This document shows, one piece after another, positions 6,149 to 17,700 of a DNA stretch of 64,000 nt (its first letter is position 1; every line of letters starts with the position of its first letter). The notes under the pieces were generated by a model. It ran no database searches. It worked only from the letters and a program-made list of their open reading frames with translations, and had not been told where the DNA came from. The stretch comes from Azovibrio restrictus DSM 23866 (lineage in GTDB: Bacteria > Pseudomonadota > Gammaproteobacteria > Burkholderiales > Rhodocyclaceae), in contig NZ_AUCH01000013.1 of the NCBI RefSeq assembly GCF_000429665.1, positions 1 through 64,000 of the forward strand, written 5' to 3'. Both the position numbers and the translations under genes were made by a program.

Positions 6149-7794
6149 GGGGCGCTCCCTGCGGCCTGGGGCCACTCGGTCAAGCGGCCCTCCTCCAGGT
6201 GCCAGCGCCGGTCGGCCGCGTCGAAGTAGCGGTCGTCATGGGTGACGGCAATGATGGTCAGGCCGCGCCGCTTCAGCTCGGGCACGATCTCCCGGTAGAA
6301 CTTGGCGCGGAAATGGGGGTCCTGGTCGGCGGCCCACTCGTCCAGGATCAGCACCGGTTTCGCTTCCAGGATCGCCGCCACCAGGGCCAGGCGCTTGCGC
6401 TGGCCGGTGGACAGGCGGATCTTGGCGAACCGGTCGGCCTCGACGCGGGTGACCTTTTCCATCTCCATCCACAGCATCAGGCTGTCGGCCATTTCCTGCT
6501 CGAAACCGCTGATGCCGTAAAGCCGGGCAAACAGGTGGAAATCGTAGAAGATGGGCGCCATCAGGGCCCGGTAGCTCATCAGCTGGGCCGTGGACACCAC
6601 CATGCGATCCACCAGCAGCTGGCCCCGGTCGGGGCGGTACAGGCCGGTGAGAAGCTTGATGAAGGTGGATTTGCCGGCCCCGTTGCCGCCCGTGACGAAG
6701 ATCACCTCGCCCCGCCGGATGCTCACGTCGAAGGGCCCCACGGCAAAGCCCCGCTCCCCTTCCGGGGCGGGAAAGGTGTATTCCACCCCGGCCATGCGGA
6801 TTTCCTTGAAGGGGCTGGGCAGGGGCAGGCCTGGAGTACGGCTGCCCGGCTCGGCCAGGGCTTCCAGCTCTCCTTCCAGGTCCATCATCCGGCCCGCCGC
6901 CCCCTCGGCCATGCGCATGATGGCCAGGGACTGCATCAGCCCGAAGATGGGGGCGGACATGAACAGCACCGCCCCGGAAATCTTCAGCAACTCCCCGGAC
7001 ACGTCGGGGGCGTAGCGGGGCACCACGAAGACCACGATCCCGAGCATCAGGTTGAAGGCCATCTCGCCGAACACGAACTGCTTCCAGCTCAGGCCATGGA
7101 CCTCGCTGCGCAGGTCGGCGGTGGTCCGGGAGAGGCCGATGAACCCGGTATTCAGGTCGGCGCTACGCTGGCGGTTGAGGCGCTGCTCCTTGAAGCCGTC
7201 CAGAAGGTCGGAAATGCTCTCGAACAGCCGGGTTTCCTGCTGCATCAGCGCCTGCTGGCGCTCATCCAGGACCCGGTTCTGGCGGTAGTAGATCAGGGCG
7301 GCGATGCCCAGGAAGCCCCCCAGCAGGGTGAAGGCCATGAGCGAGATGGTGGCGATGTAGATCATGATCGCCGCGGTCAACACCACGGAACAGGCGGCCT
7401 GGGCCAGGTACTGGGAATTGGAGGAAATGGCCTGGCAGTTCTGCACGATGGTCTCGTACAGCCGGCTCTGGCCGAAACACTCGAGCCGCCACAGGTCCGC
7501 GTGGCGGATATGGCCGATCAGGCGCATGCGCAGCCGGTCTATGGCCTCCTCCATGTCCGCCGAGAGGCGCCCCACCATCCAGCTTTCCGACCACATGTAG
7601 AACAGGATGCTGGCCACGAAGGCGAGCAGCAGAGGGCCGTCTACGAAATCGGCCTGCTCCCGGGCGATTTCCTCGGCGGCCTGGTTGACCACCCCCAGGA
7701 CGATGGTGGTGCCCAGGGACGAAGCCGCTGCCCCCAGGAACAGGCTGCGCATGGAGCCGGAGCCCCCCTGCCGCAACAGACGCAGAAGATTCAC
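6145..7794 (-). CDS. Cyclic-peptide-type ABC exporter, catalytic half
   Basis: 549 aa with GTG start at 7794, ten bases after the oxygenase stop, with TGAGG upstream. The membrane domain covers about residues 1-310. The ATPase has intact motifs: GGNGAGKST (about 371), LSTGQRKRL (about 455), VLILDEWAADQDP (about 483) and IIAVTHDD (about 517). The DEWAADQDP block is characteristic of the cyclic peptide/siderophore exporter family (SyrD, PvdE). Those known members act as single-gene homodimers in the inner membrane. Here two overlapping genes encode one competent and one degenerate half, which points to a heterodimer. Substrate inferred from context: the peptide made by the NRPS at 8767-21324. 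Confidence 0.9.
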   Translation of the reverse strand: MNLLRLLRQGGSGSMRSLFLGAAASSLGTTIVLGVVNQAAEEIAREQADFVDGPLLLAFVASILFYMWSESWMVGRLSADMEEAIDRLRMRLIGHIRHADLWRLECFGQSRLYETIVQNCQAISSNSQYLAQAACSVVLTAAIMIYIATISLMAFTLLGGFLGIAALIYYRQNRVLDERQQALMQQETRLFESISDLLDGFKEQRLNRQRSADLNTGFIGLSRTTADLRSEVHGLSWKQFVFGEMAFNLMLGIVVFVVPRYAPDVSGELLKISGAVLFMSAPIFGLMQSLAIMRMAEGAAGRMMDLEGELEALAEPGSRTPGLPLPSPFKEIRMAGVEYTFPAPEGERGFAVGPFDVSIRRGEVIFVTGGNGAGKSTFIKLLTGLYRPDRGQLLVDRMVVSTAQLMSYRALMAPIFYDFHLFARLYGISGFEQEMADSLMLWMEMEKVTRVEADRFAKIRLSTGQRKRLALVAAILEAKPVLILDEWAADQDPHFRAKFYREIVPELKRRGLTIIAVTHDDRYFDAADRRWHLEEGRLTEWPQAAGSAP

Positions 7795-7804
7795 CGGGAC
7801 GACC

Positions 7805-8773
7805 TCAGGCGCATGGGAGCTCGGCCACCCGGATGCGCAACAGATGCCGGCGGTGGTCCTGGAAATCGCTGCGGCCGTGCAGGGCCTCGTGGTTGTTCAC
7901 GATGAAGAAATCGTCCGCCTCCAGCCGGGTTTCCAGGCGCAGGTCGGGGGCATCGATTTCCGCCTGGAAGACCCCCAGGGCCCGGCGCAGTTCCGGCCCG
8001 TCCTGCTCGGGAAAGACATTCAGGCCCGCTTCCAGGGTGTCGCGCCGGTAGCGCAGGCGGGGCCGCTCGCCAAAGATGGGGGCGCAGGTCACCTCCTGGC
8101 AGTCAGCCCGGCCGGTGCTGGTGAAAGTGGCGGGAATGCGAAACGGCAAGGCCCGGTCCTGGAGGTAGGCCACCGCCTCCCGGCCCGCCTCGCTCCTGGA
8201 CAGCTGCTCCAGGATGCAGTCCAGGTCCCGGAAGGTGGAACGGCCGCCGCCGCAGGCGGCCGGCTGGATGCAGTACAGGGACAGGTAACGCTCGGGGTCG
8301 GGGAAATACTGGGTGTCCGTGTGAAAGTCGGCCTCGTAGGGGTGTTCGGAAAAGGTGCTGACGCTGCCCTCCCGGAGCTTGTCGGCCCGCACCTTGATGT
8401 CCCAGACGATGCGCCGGTCCAGCTTGTCCGTGGGGGTCGGGCGGCCGATGCACTGGGCCAGGGCGAAGAGCACGAAACTGCGGCTGGCCGGGTCCAGGTG
8501 GCTGAGCCCGAGACGGCGGATCAGCACCCCCGTGTGGGAGGAATCCAGCCGCTGCCGCAGGGCCTGGCCCAGCTCCGCCAGACTGGGCGCCGCTGCCTGG
8601 AGGGCCGCCCGCAGGGGCGCCTCATCGGCCAGGGGCACCAGGGCCGCCACCTGCCGGCCGGGTCCGTAGAATTCATCCAGAACGGCCAGCACCCGGGCGA
8701 CTTCCGGTTCCGGCAGGGGAGCGGCGGCAAACAGGCCGGCGCGAAAACCAAGATCCTGCAGATGTTTCAACAT
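7805..8773 (-). CDS. TauD/SyrP-like Fe(II)/2-oxoglutarate oxygenase
   Basis: 322 aa, ATG at 8773 overlapping the NRPS stop by 7 bases. The facial triad is visible as FHTDTQYF (His/Asp, about residue 150) and NNHEALHGR (distal His, about 298), with Arg in HLLRIRV as the likely 2-oxoglutarate ligand; the GGGRSTF loop is typical of TauD/TfdA and clavaminate-synthase-like enzymes. Members in NRPS clusters (SyrP, for example) hydroxylate an aminoacyl side chain, often while it is tethered to a carrier protein. Here it probably hydroxylates one residue of the peptide; which residue cannot be told from the sequence. Confidence 0.9.
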   Translation of the reverse strand: MLKHLQDLGFRAGLFAAAPLPEPEVARVLAVLDEFYGPGRQVAALVPLADEAPLRAALQAAAPSLAELGQALRQRLDSSHTGVLIRRLGLSHLDPASRSFVLFALAQCIGRPTPTDKLDRRIVWDIKVRADKLREGSVSTFSEHPYEADFHTDTQYFPDPERYLSLYCIQPAACGGGRSTFRDLDCILEQLSRSEAGREAVAYLQDRALPFRIPATFTSTGRADCQEVTCAPIFGERPRLRYRRDTLEAGLNVFPEQDGPELRRALGVFQAEIDAPDLRLETRLEADDFFIVNNHEALHGRSDFQDHRRHLLRIRVAELPCA

Positions 8774-11700
8774 GGCATTCTGGTTCTTTCTTGAGGAAAA
8801 CCGGCCAGCCCGGCAGCACGGCAGGCCGCCTCCAGGAGGGCCTGCCGGCCCGCCGAGGGAAGCGCCGGCCAGGACACGCCCAGGCGTTCCAGCAGCGCCT
8901 GGGTACGGTCGCAGGCAATGACGGCGGATTCTAAACGAGCCCCCTGGTCGTGCCTAGCAAGGAGGCCGAAGTTCTCCAGGGTTTCGCCCAGCAGCCCGGC
9001 CTGGGCCGGGTCGCCCGCCGCCAGCAATTCCTCCAGCAGGCCGTGCAGGGGCCCCAGCCGCAGGCGGCCGGCCAGGGGCGCCACCAGATCGGCCAGGGTC
9101 TCGGGGCGCGAGGTCTCCACATGGTGGTTGCAGTGCTCCAGGGCGGCAGCCCCCGCCAGGGCGACGATGGCGCCGGCCACCCGGTCCACGTGGCAGAGGG
9201 CCGCCCGCACGTCATCGGGCACCGCCCCCAGCTGCAGGAAAGTCACCAACTGACGGAAGAAGGCATTGTTCTCTATGCCCCGCTGCAGGCGCCCGCCCCG
9301 GCTGGCAAAGGCGATGTTGCCGACCCGGTGGATGCAGGCATTGGGCAGCCACTGGCGCGCCTCGATCACCAGAGCCTCGGCCTCCTGCTTGCTGCGCACG
9401 TAGTAGTTCGCCTCGCCGCTGCCGGGCGGATCGTCCTCGCTGAAGTGGCGCGGCGGCCCTGGCCGGGCCCGGCCCGCCACCGAGAGGGTGGACACGCAGT
9501 GGAATTCCGCCTGGGCGCGCCGGGCCAGCTGCAGCAGATGCGCGGTGGCCAGCACGTTGGCCGCGTGGAAATCCTCGTAATGGCCCACGTGGCTCACCAG
9601 GGCGGCGCAGTGGAAGATGCCGTCCAGGGTCCGCGCCAGGGCATCCCCCTGCCCGGCTCCCAGCCCCAGGTCGGGCTGGCTCAGGTCTCCGGCCAGGACC
9701 CGGAGGCCCGCCTCGGGCCCCGGCAGGGGCGCGGCGAAATAGTGCCGCCACAGGGCGTCCAGACGTGCCCGGGCGGCCGCCTCGTCCGGGGCCCGCACCA
9801 GGGCGCTGACCTGGAGACCGGGCTGGCCCAAGAGCTCCCGCAGCAGGTAGATGCCCAGGTAGCCGCTGGCGCCGCTCAGGAGCACGTGGCCCCAGGCCCG
9901 CCGGGGCCCCAGGTCCAGGGCTGCCCAGGCCTGGTTGCGTTCGGCGTAGGCGGCCCGCCGGGGCGCCAGGGCCTGTTCCCGTGCGGCGGCCAGCCGCGCG
10001 GGATCATCCCCCTGCAGCCGGGTGGACAGGAGGCTGTGCAGCTGCCCGGCCCGGGGCCGGCAGCGGCGGGCGAAATCCGCCAGCAGCGGCTGCTCGTAGA
10101 GGTCATTGACCTGGCAGACGTAGTCCTGGCGCAGCTGGTTGATGACGGCGATGGCCCGCAGGCTGTCGCCCCCCAGGGCGAAGAAATCGTCCTCCCGGGC
10201 CACGGCCCGGCCCTCGAACAGGGCCGACCAGAGAGCCGCCACCCGGGTTTCCACCGGTCCCTGAGGCGGCGTGCGGCCCCCGGCCTCCAGCCCCGGGGCC
10301 AGGGGGCGCCGCTCCTGGGCCAGCAGGGCTTTCCGGTCTATCTTGCCGGCCGGGGTCAGGGGCATCCGTTCCACCCGGAACACCGCCGCCGGCAGCATCC
10401 AGGCCGGCAGGCCGGCGCCCAGATGGGCGGCCCAGCGGGATGGCTCCGGTTCCGGGCTGCCCGCTTCCAGGGTCACGAAGGCCCACAGGGTGGCGCTGCC
10501 GTCCGGCTGACGCTCCGCCACCGCCACGGCCTGGGATACCCCGGGCCAGGCCCCCAGGCGATGCTCGATCTCGCCCAGCTCCACCCGCTGACCACGCAGC
10601 TTGACCTGGGTGTCGGCCCGGCCCAGAACCAGCAGTTCCCCGTCGGGCGTCCAGCGGCCCAGGTCCCCGGTCCGGTATTGCCGCCCGGCGGGGGTGTCGA
10701 TGAAGCTGGCGGCATTGAGCTCCGGCCGCTTCAGGTAACCCCGGGCCAGCCCGGCCCCGGCCAGCCGGATTTCTCCGGTGCAGCCCGGGGGCAGCCATGC
10801 CCCGTCGGAATCGGTGACCAGCACCTGGGTATTGGCCAGGGGCCGGCCGGTGCTGAATTCCTCCGTCCCCGGCGCCAGAAAGCCCAGGGTCACCCCCACG
10901 GTGTTCTCGGTGGGCCCGTAGCCATTCACGTAGCGCAGACGGGCCCCGTAGTGGCGCACGTCCTCGGCCCAGGGGGCCTCGCCCGCCGTCATCAGCAGAC
11001 GCACTCCGGGCAGTTCGGCCTGCCCCAGGAGGCGCAGGTAGGAAGGCGGCATGGCGGCGACGCTGACCCCCAGGCGGGTGAATTTATCCAGCAGTCCGGG
11101 AATGTCGTCCATTTCCTCGCGCCGGAAGGGCACCAGCGCCGCGCCCGCCGCCCAGGCGAAGGCCAGATCGCCGATCCAGCCGTCGAAGGAGGGGGAAAAC
11201 AGCTGGGTGGCCCGGTCCGCCGCCACCAGGCCCAGGGTTTCAGCCCCAGCCAGGCCCAGGTTGAGGAGGCCGGCGTGGAGCAGCTCCACCCCCTTGGGCT
11301 CCCCGGTGGAGCCGGAGGTGTAGATGATGTAGGCCGGGTCTTCCGGGCGGCTCTGCTCCACCCGGGCCTGGGCCGGCAGGTCCAGGAGTTCCGGCCGCAG
11401 CACGGTAGCCAGGGCCGCCAGCTCGGCGGGCGGGGACAGGCCATCCAGGGCCAACAGCAGGCGGATGCCCGCGTCCCGGGCCATGAAGGCCAGCCGCCCG
11501 GCGGGCAGCTCAGCCGCCAGGGGCAGATAGCAGCCGCCGGCCTTCCAGATGGCCAGCACCACTTCCGGCAGCAGCGGCGAACGCCGGGTGAACACGCCCA
11601 CCGGTTCGCCCCGGGCTAAACCCTGGTCCAGGAGCACCTGGGCCAGGGCGCTGGCCGCCCTATCCACCTGGGCGTAGCTGCGCTCCCCGGCATCGCCGAC

Positions 11701-14700
11701 GATGGCCGGCGCTTCGGGCTGCTGCCGGGCCAGGCCCGCAAAACGGGCCGCCAGGGTGGCTTCCGGCCAGCTGCGCCGGGGCCCCTGCTGGCAGGCGGCG
11801 AGCCAGCGCCGCTCTTCTGGCAGCAGCGCCGGGGGCGGTTCATCCAGGGGCACCCCGGGCGTCGCCAGGAAGGCCGCCCAGGCCCGCAGCCCGTCGAACC
11901 AGGCACGGGCGTGGTTGCGGCTCAGGAGGGCGGCGCTGACATGCCAGGAGAGGCGCAGCCCCCCGTCGGGCCTGGCCTCGTGGATCAGCAGCATGTCCTG
12001 GGCCGGCCCCCCGTGCCGCAGGCTGTAGTCGGACTGCTCCAGGGGAGCGCCGGATTGGGCAACCTCCGGCGCCTGGAGGGGCTGGAAGCCGAAGCGGCCG
12101 GCCTGAGCCGGGGCCACGGGGGGATTTTCCGTGACCCCCATGTCGAACAGGGGGTAGCGGCTCCCCTGGGCCCCGGCCCCGGCGCCCCGGGCCCGGCGGA
12201 AATCCGCATAGATCCGGGCAAAGGGATAGCGGCCATGGCCCAGGCCCCGGGCCAGGGATTCCTGCATGGCGGCCAGGACCTGGGCCAGAGTGGCGGCAGG
12301 CGCCGGCATCCGGGCCAGGGGCAGCATGTTCACGAAATAGCCGATGCTGCCGGCCTGAGCCGCCCCATGGCGGCTGGAGGCGGCCGTGCCGAGCAGGAAG
12401 CCCTGCCGCCCGGTGCGCCGCCGGACCTCGATCCCGAGCAGGGCCAGCATCAGGGCGTGCAGGCTGATCCCTTGCTGCCGGGCCAGGGCGCCCAGGGCGG
12501 CGGCCGTGGCAGCATCCAGGTCGACCTGCCAGCAATGGCTGCCCGCCTCGGCGAGAGCCTGGCGCGAAGCTGGCCGGGGCCGGTCCAGGGGCCACTCGTC
12601 CAGGGCCTGGGGCGCCTGTTCCAGCAGCTGGTTCAGGCTTTCCGCCCAGTAGGCGGCATCCGCCTGGGCGGCGGGGCTCGCCAGATAGGCCTGCTCCCGG
12701 GCCGCGGCCCGTCCCGGGGTCTCCCCAGGCGGGGGCAGCGCCCGCTCCTGGAGCAGCTCGGCCAGCTCCCCGGTCAGGATGGCCAGGGACAGACCGTCAC
12801 CCACCGCGTGGTGCAGCACCAGCCAGAACAGGGGGGCGCTACCGTCGGCCGGGCGCGCCAGGCCGGCGCGCCAGAGACAGGGGGAAGCCATGGAAAGGGG
12901 CGCCTCCTGGGCGGCGCGGATCAGCGCCAGGGCCCCGGAACGGTGTTCCGGGCGGCCCATCTCCAGGGCCGGGACCGTCCCGGTCAGCCGCCGCACCAGG
13001 CGGCCCCGGGCATCTTCCCCGAAGCCGGTGCGCAGGGCTTCATGACGGGCCACCAGGGCGGCCCAGGCCCGCTGCCAGGTCTCATCCCCGGGGCAGTCGC
13101 CGGGCACGGCCAGGGTCAGCTTGAGATGGAAGCTGCCGGTGGGAAAGCCCGCCTGCTCGGCGGTCCAGAACTCGCCCTGGCCCTCGGTGGCCAGCTCCGA
13201 CTCGGCCAGCAACGGAGCTTCCGGCTCCAGCTCCTCCAGGCGGGCGGCGAAATCCGCCAGGACCGGCGCGGCAAACAGCTCCCGGGCCGCCACCGGCTGG
13301 CCCAGCTGCCGTTCCAGGCGATGGGCCACGGCGATGGCCAGCAGGCTGTGGCCGCCCAGGGAAAAGAAGTTGTCCTCCCGGAACACGGACTCCCGCCCGA
13401 GCAGTTCCGCCCAGATGGCGGCCAGCGCCTGTTCCAGACCATCCCGGGGCGGAGTCCGGCGCGACGGCCCGGAAGCAGGTCGCCCGGCGGCCAGGCGCTG
13501 CCCCAGGGCAGCCCGGTCCACCTTGCCGGACAGGGTCAGGGGCAGGGCCGGCAGGGCCAGGAGCCCGGCGGGCATCATCCAGGGCGGCAGGCGCGAGGCC
13601 AGGAAGGCGCGCCATTCGGCCTCCTCCGGCAGGACCCCGGGCGCGGCCGGGCAGACCCAGGCCCACAGGGCTTCGGCGCCCCCCGGCTGGGTATCGAGCA
13701 GCACCACGGCCTGGCGGATGGCCGGGTGGGCTTCCAGGGCCGCCTCGATCTCCCCCGGCTCGATGCGGATGCCGTTCAGCTTCACCTGCCCATCCAGGCG
13801 CCCGGCGATCTCGATCTCCCCGTTGCCGCGCCAGCGCCCCAGGTCGCCGCTCCGGTAATGGCGCCCCGCCGGGCTGGAGACGAAAGCCTGGGCCTCCTCC
13901 CGGGGCCGCCGCAGGTAGCCCCGGGCCAGGCCGACGCCGCCCAGCCACAATTCCCCCAGGGCTCCGGGGGGCAGCAGCCGGCCATCGGCAGCCCGGACCT
14001 GCACCGTGGTGTTGGGCAGGGGCCGCCCCGCCGTCAGGCTGCCGCTTTCTGCGTCGCTGCCGACTCCACTGCCATGGAGGCGGCCCATGGTGCTGGTGAT
14101 GCAGTTCTCGGTGGGACCGTAGGCGTTGTAGTAGGCCAGCCGCGGCCCCAGGCGGGCCACGTCGGCGGGCAGCGGCGGCTCGCCGCCGGTGACGATGATG
14201 CGCAGGGTCAGGGGGAGCTGCTCGGCGGCAAACAGGCGCAGGTAGGTGGGAGTGATGTCCGCCAGGGTGATGCGCAGCCGTGCCAGGAAATCCAGGAAGC
14301 GCCCCGGGGCAGCGATGATCTCCTCGGAGGCGGGACAGAGGGCCGCGCCGCAGGCGAGGGGCACCCCCAGGTCCGAAAGGGACACATCGAAGGAGGGGGA
14401 GGCGAACATCAGGCAGCGGTCCTCCACCCCCAGGCCCAGCTGCTCCACCACCCCGAGCACAGTATTCACGTAGCTGGCGTGGGTCACCAGGGTGCCCTTG
14501 GGCTGGCCCGTGGAACCCGAGGTATACAGGATGTAGGCCAGCTCCGCCCCGGCCGTGGCCAGACCCGGAGCGCCCCCATGGCGCTGCAGGAACCCGGCCG
14601 GCAGGGCCTCGGGGCGCAGCACCGCCCCTTCCTCCAGGCACTGGGCCAGGGCACCGGGCAGGGGCAGGCCATCGAGCAGCAGCAGCCGGGTCAGGGCCGC

Positions 14701-17700
14701 ATCCCGGGCCATGAAGGCCTGACGCTCCGGAGGCAGGTCCGCCGCCAGAGGCAGGTACACCCCGCCCGCCTTCCAGATGCCGAGCACGGCGGCCGGCAGC
14801 CGGGGCGAACGGCCGCTCAGCACCCCCACCACCTGGCCCCGCTCCAGCCCCCCCTGCAGCAGGGCATGGGCGATGGCGTTGGCCGCTGCCTCCAGTTCCT
14901 GGTAGGACTGGCTCCCGGCCAGGGTCAGTACGGCCGGCCGCTCCCCCTGGCCCGGACGCGCCAGCAGGGCCTCGAACAACTGGTGGAAGCCCAGGTCCGG
15001 CCGGGGCCGCAGGGCCCCCCGGGACCAGGCCGCCAGCCGTTCGGCCTCCTCGGGCCAGAGCTCGGGCAGGGGCTGGGCCGCCCGCGCCGGAACGGCCCCC
15101 AGCCAGCGCAGACTCGCCAGCAGGGAGGTGAACCAGAAGGCAGCCGTGTCCCGGGCGTACAGGGCGGCATTCACATGCCAAGCTAGGAGCAAGCTGCCAT
15201 CGGGCAGCAGTTCGTGAATCAGCACCATGTCCTGCCCCGGGGAATGGTCGTTGCGCTCGTAGGCGAGCTCCCCCTCCCCCAGGGGCGGCAGGGTGAAGCG
15301 GCAGTCGGCCCGACCCGGGCGGGCCGGATTCTCGGTGACGGCCAGGTCGAACAGGGGATAGCGCAGGGGGTCCCGCAGCTCCGGCCGCTGGGCCCAGAAC
15401 TCCCGGTAGATGCGGGCAAAGGGATAGGCCCCGTGGGCCAGGGCGGCCGCCAGCACCGCCTGGGTGTGGCGCAGGCGGCTGCCGAAATCCTCACCGTCCA
15501 GGACCAGCCCCAGGGGCAGCATGTTCACCCCGTAGCCGGGAATGCGCCCTTCCTCCGCCGTCTCGCTCAGGGCCGCGGTGGTGCCCAGCAGCAGTTCGCC
15601 GCGCCCGCTGCGCCGGCCCGCCTCCAGCCCCAGGGCAGTGAGCAGCAGGGCATGCAGGCTGGCCTCGTGCTCCCGGGCCAGGGTCAGCAGGCCGGCGCTG
15701 AGGCGGCCATCCAGGCGGACCTGGAAGCGGTGGCTGCCGGGCCGGGCCTGGGCGCTGCGGGGAAAATCCAGGGCCCACTCGGCGCCGCAAGCGGGGCTCA
15801 GCCGGGCCAGCTGCCCGCGCCAGTAAGTCTCGTCCCGGGCCCGCTGGGGGCTGGCCAGGTAACGCTGCTCGCGCCGGGACAGGGCGGCGTAATCCCCGGC
15901 CCCGGCCGGGAGCGGCTGGCCCGCCAGCAGGGTTTCCAGTTCCCCCAGCAGGACGCCCAGAGAGCGGCCGTCGCCGATGGCGTGGTGCATGGCCAGCCAG
16001 AAATGGGCCCGCCCCCCCTCCTCTTCCACCACCCCGGCCCGCCACAGGGGCGCCTGCCCCATGTCCAGGGCCTCGCCCTGGCGGGCCAGGACATGGGCCC
16101 GGGCCGCCCCGGCATCGGCCACCCGAGCCCATTCCAGGGGAGCCTCCAGCTGCACCAGGGTGCGGCGCCGCAGCTGCCCGGACTCATCCTCGGCAAAGCA
16201 GCTGCGCAGGGCCCCGTGCCGGGCCACCAGGGCCGCCCAGGCCGCCTGCCAGCGGACCGGCGCCAGCTGCTCCCCAAGCCAGAGCTGGTGTATCGGCATG
16301 ATGAAGGCGCGGGTATCCAGCCCCGCCTGTTCCGCCACCCAGAATTCCCCCTCGCCTTCGGTGGCCAGGTCGGGCGCCAGAGCAATCCCGGGGCTGCTCT
16401 CCTCCTGCAGGGCCAGGACCCGGGCCGCGAAGGCCCCCAGGGTCGGGGCCGCAAACAGGGTCCGGGCCGGCACCGGCTGCCCCAGGACCGCCGCCAGCCG
16501 GTGGGCCAGGAGGACGGCGCGCAGGCTGTCGCCCCCCAGGGCAAAGAAGTTGTCCTGCCGCCCCACGGGCTGTCCGAGAATCTCCTGCCAGACCCCGGCG
16601 ACCCGGGCCTCGAAGGGGTCCAGGGGTGTCTGGAGGGGGCGCAGGCGGACGCGCTCCGCCGCCGCCAGGCGCAGCAGGGCGGCTCCATCGGCCTTGCCGT
16701 TGGGCCCCAGGGGGATGGCGGCCACGGGGGTAACGGAAGCGGGCAGCATGTGGGCCGGCAGCTGTTCCGCCAGCCAGGCGAGACAGGCCTCCGGCGTCCA
16801 GGGGGCGTCCTGTGCGGGCACCACGAAAGCCCGCAGGGCCTGCCCGGCCCCCTCCCCCGGCCCGCCCGGATCGGGCAGCACCAGGGCCGTGACCACGCCC
16901 GGAAAGTCGGCCAGCAACCGTTCCACCTCGCCCGGCTCGACCCGCTGCCCGTTGATCTTGATCTGCTGGTCCACCCGGCCGTGGATTTCCAGCGCTCCCC
17001 CGGGAGTCCAGCAGCCATAGTCGCCGGAACGGTAGAAGCGCCCTTCCCCGGTGTCCACGAAACTCTCCCGGCTCTGTTCCGGGCGGTTCAGATAGCCCCG
17101 GGCGAGTCCCTCCCCGGCCAGCCACAGCTCGCCGACACAGCCGGGAGGCACCGGCCGGCCATCGGCATGGCGCAGGGAGATGCGGGTATTGGGCAGGGGC
17201 CGGCCTATGCTCAGGGGCCGCTCGTGAGGCGCGTCGCCGCACACCTGCCCCATGGCCACCAGGATCGTCGCCTCCGTGGGGCCATAGCAGTTCCACAGGT
17301 CCAGCTGGCCCTGCAGCTGACGGGCGTCCGCGTGGCTGGGGGCCTCGCCCCCGGTGAGCAGCACGCGCAGGCCGGTGAAGGGCTGCTGCTGGCTGATGCG
17401 CAGGTAGGAGGGGGTGTGGAAGGCCAGGGTGACGCCCTGACGCCGGTAGTAATCCTTGAGGGCCCAGGGGTCCTCGCGCAGCTCCTGGCTCACGGGCACC
17501 AGGGGCATGCCCCCCAGGAGCCCCAGCCCCAGCTCCCAGAGGGAGGCATCGAAGGTGGGGACGGCCGCCAGGGAGATCCGGTCCCCGGGGGCCTGGCCGA
17601 TCCGCTCCAGGGTGCCGGCCAGGGCATTGATGTAACTGCGGTGGCTCACCGGCACCCCCTTGGGCTGACCGGTGGTGCCCGAGGTGTAGATGATGTAGGC

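Noticed and set aside
16480..16560. Epimerization domain suggested by GGDSL carrier motifs in modules 2 and 4
   Set aside because: The following domains are a C domain (HHAIGDG) and a reductase; no E-domain motifs are present.
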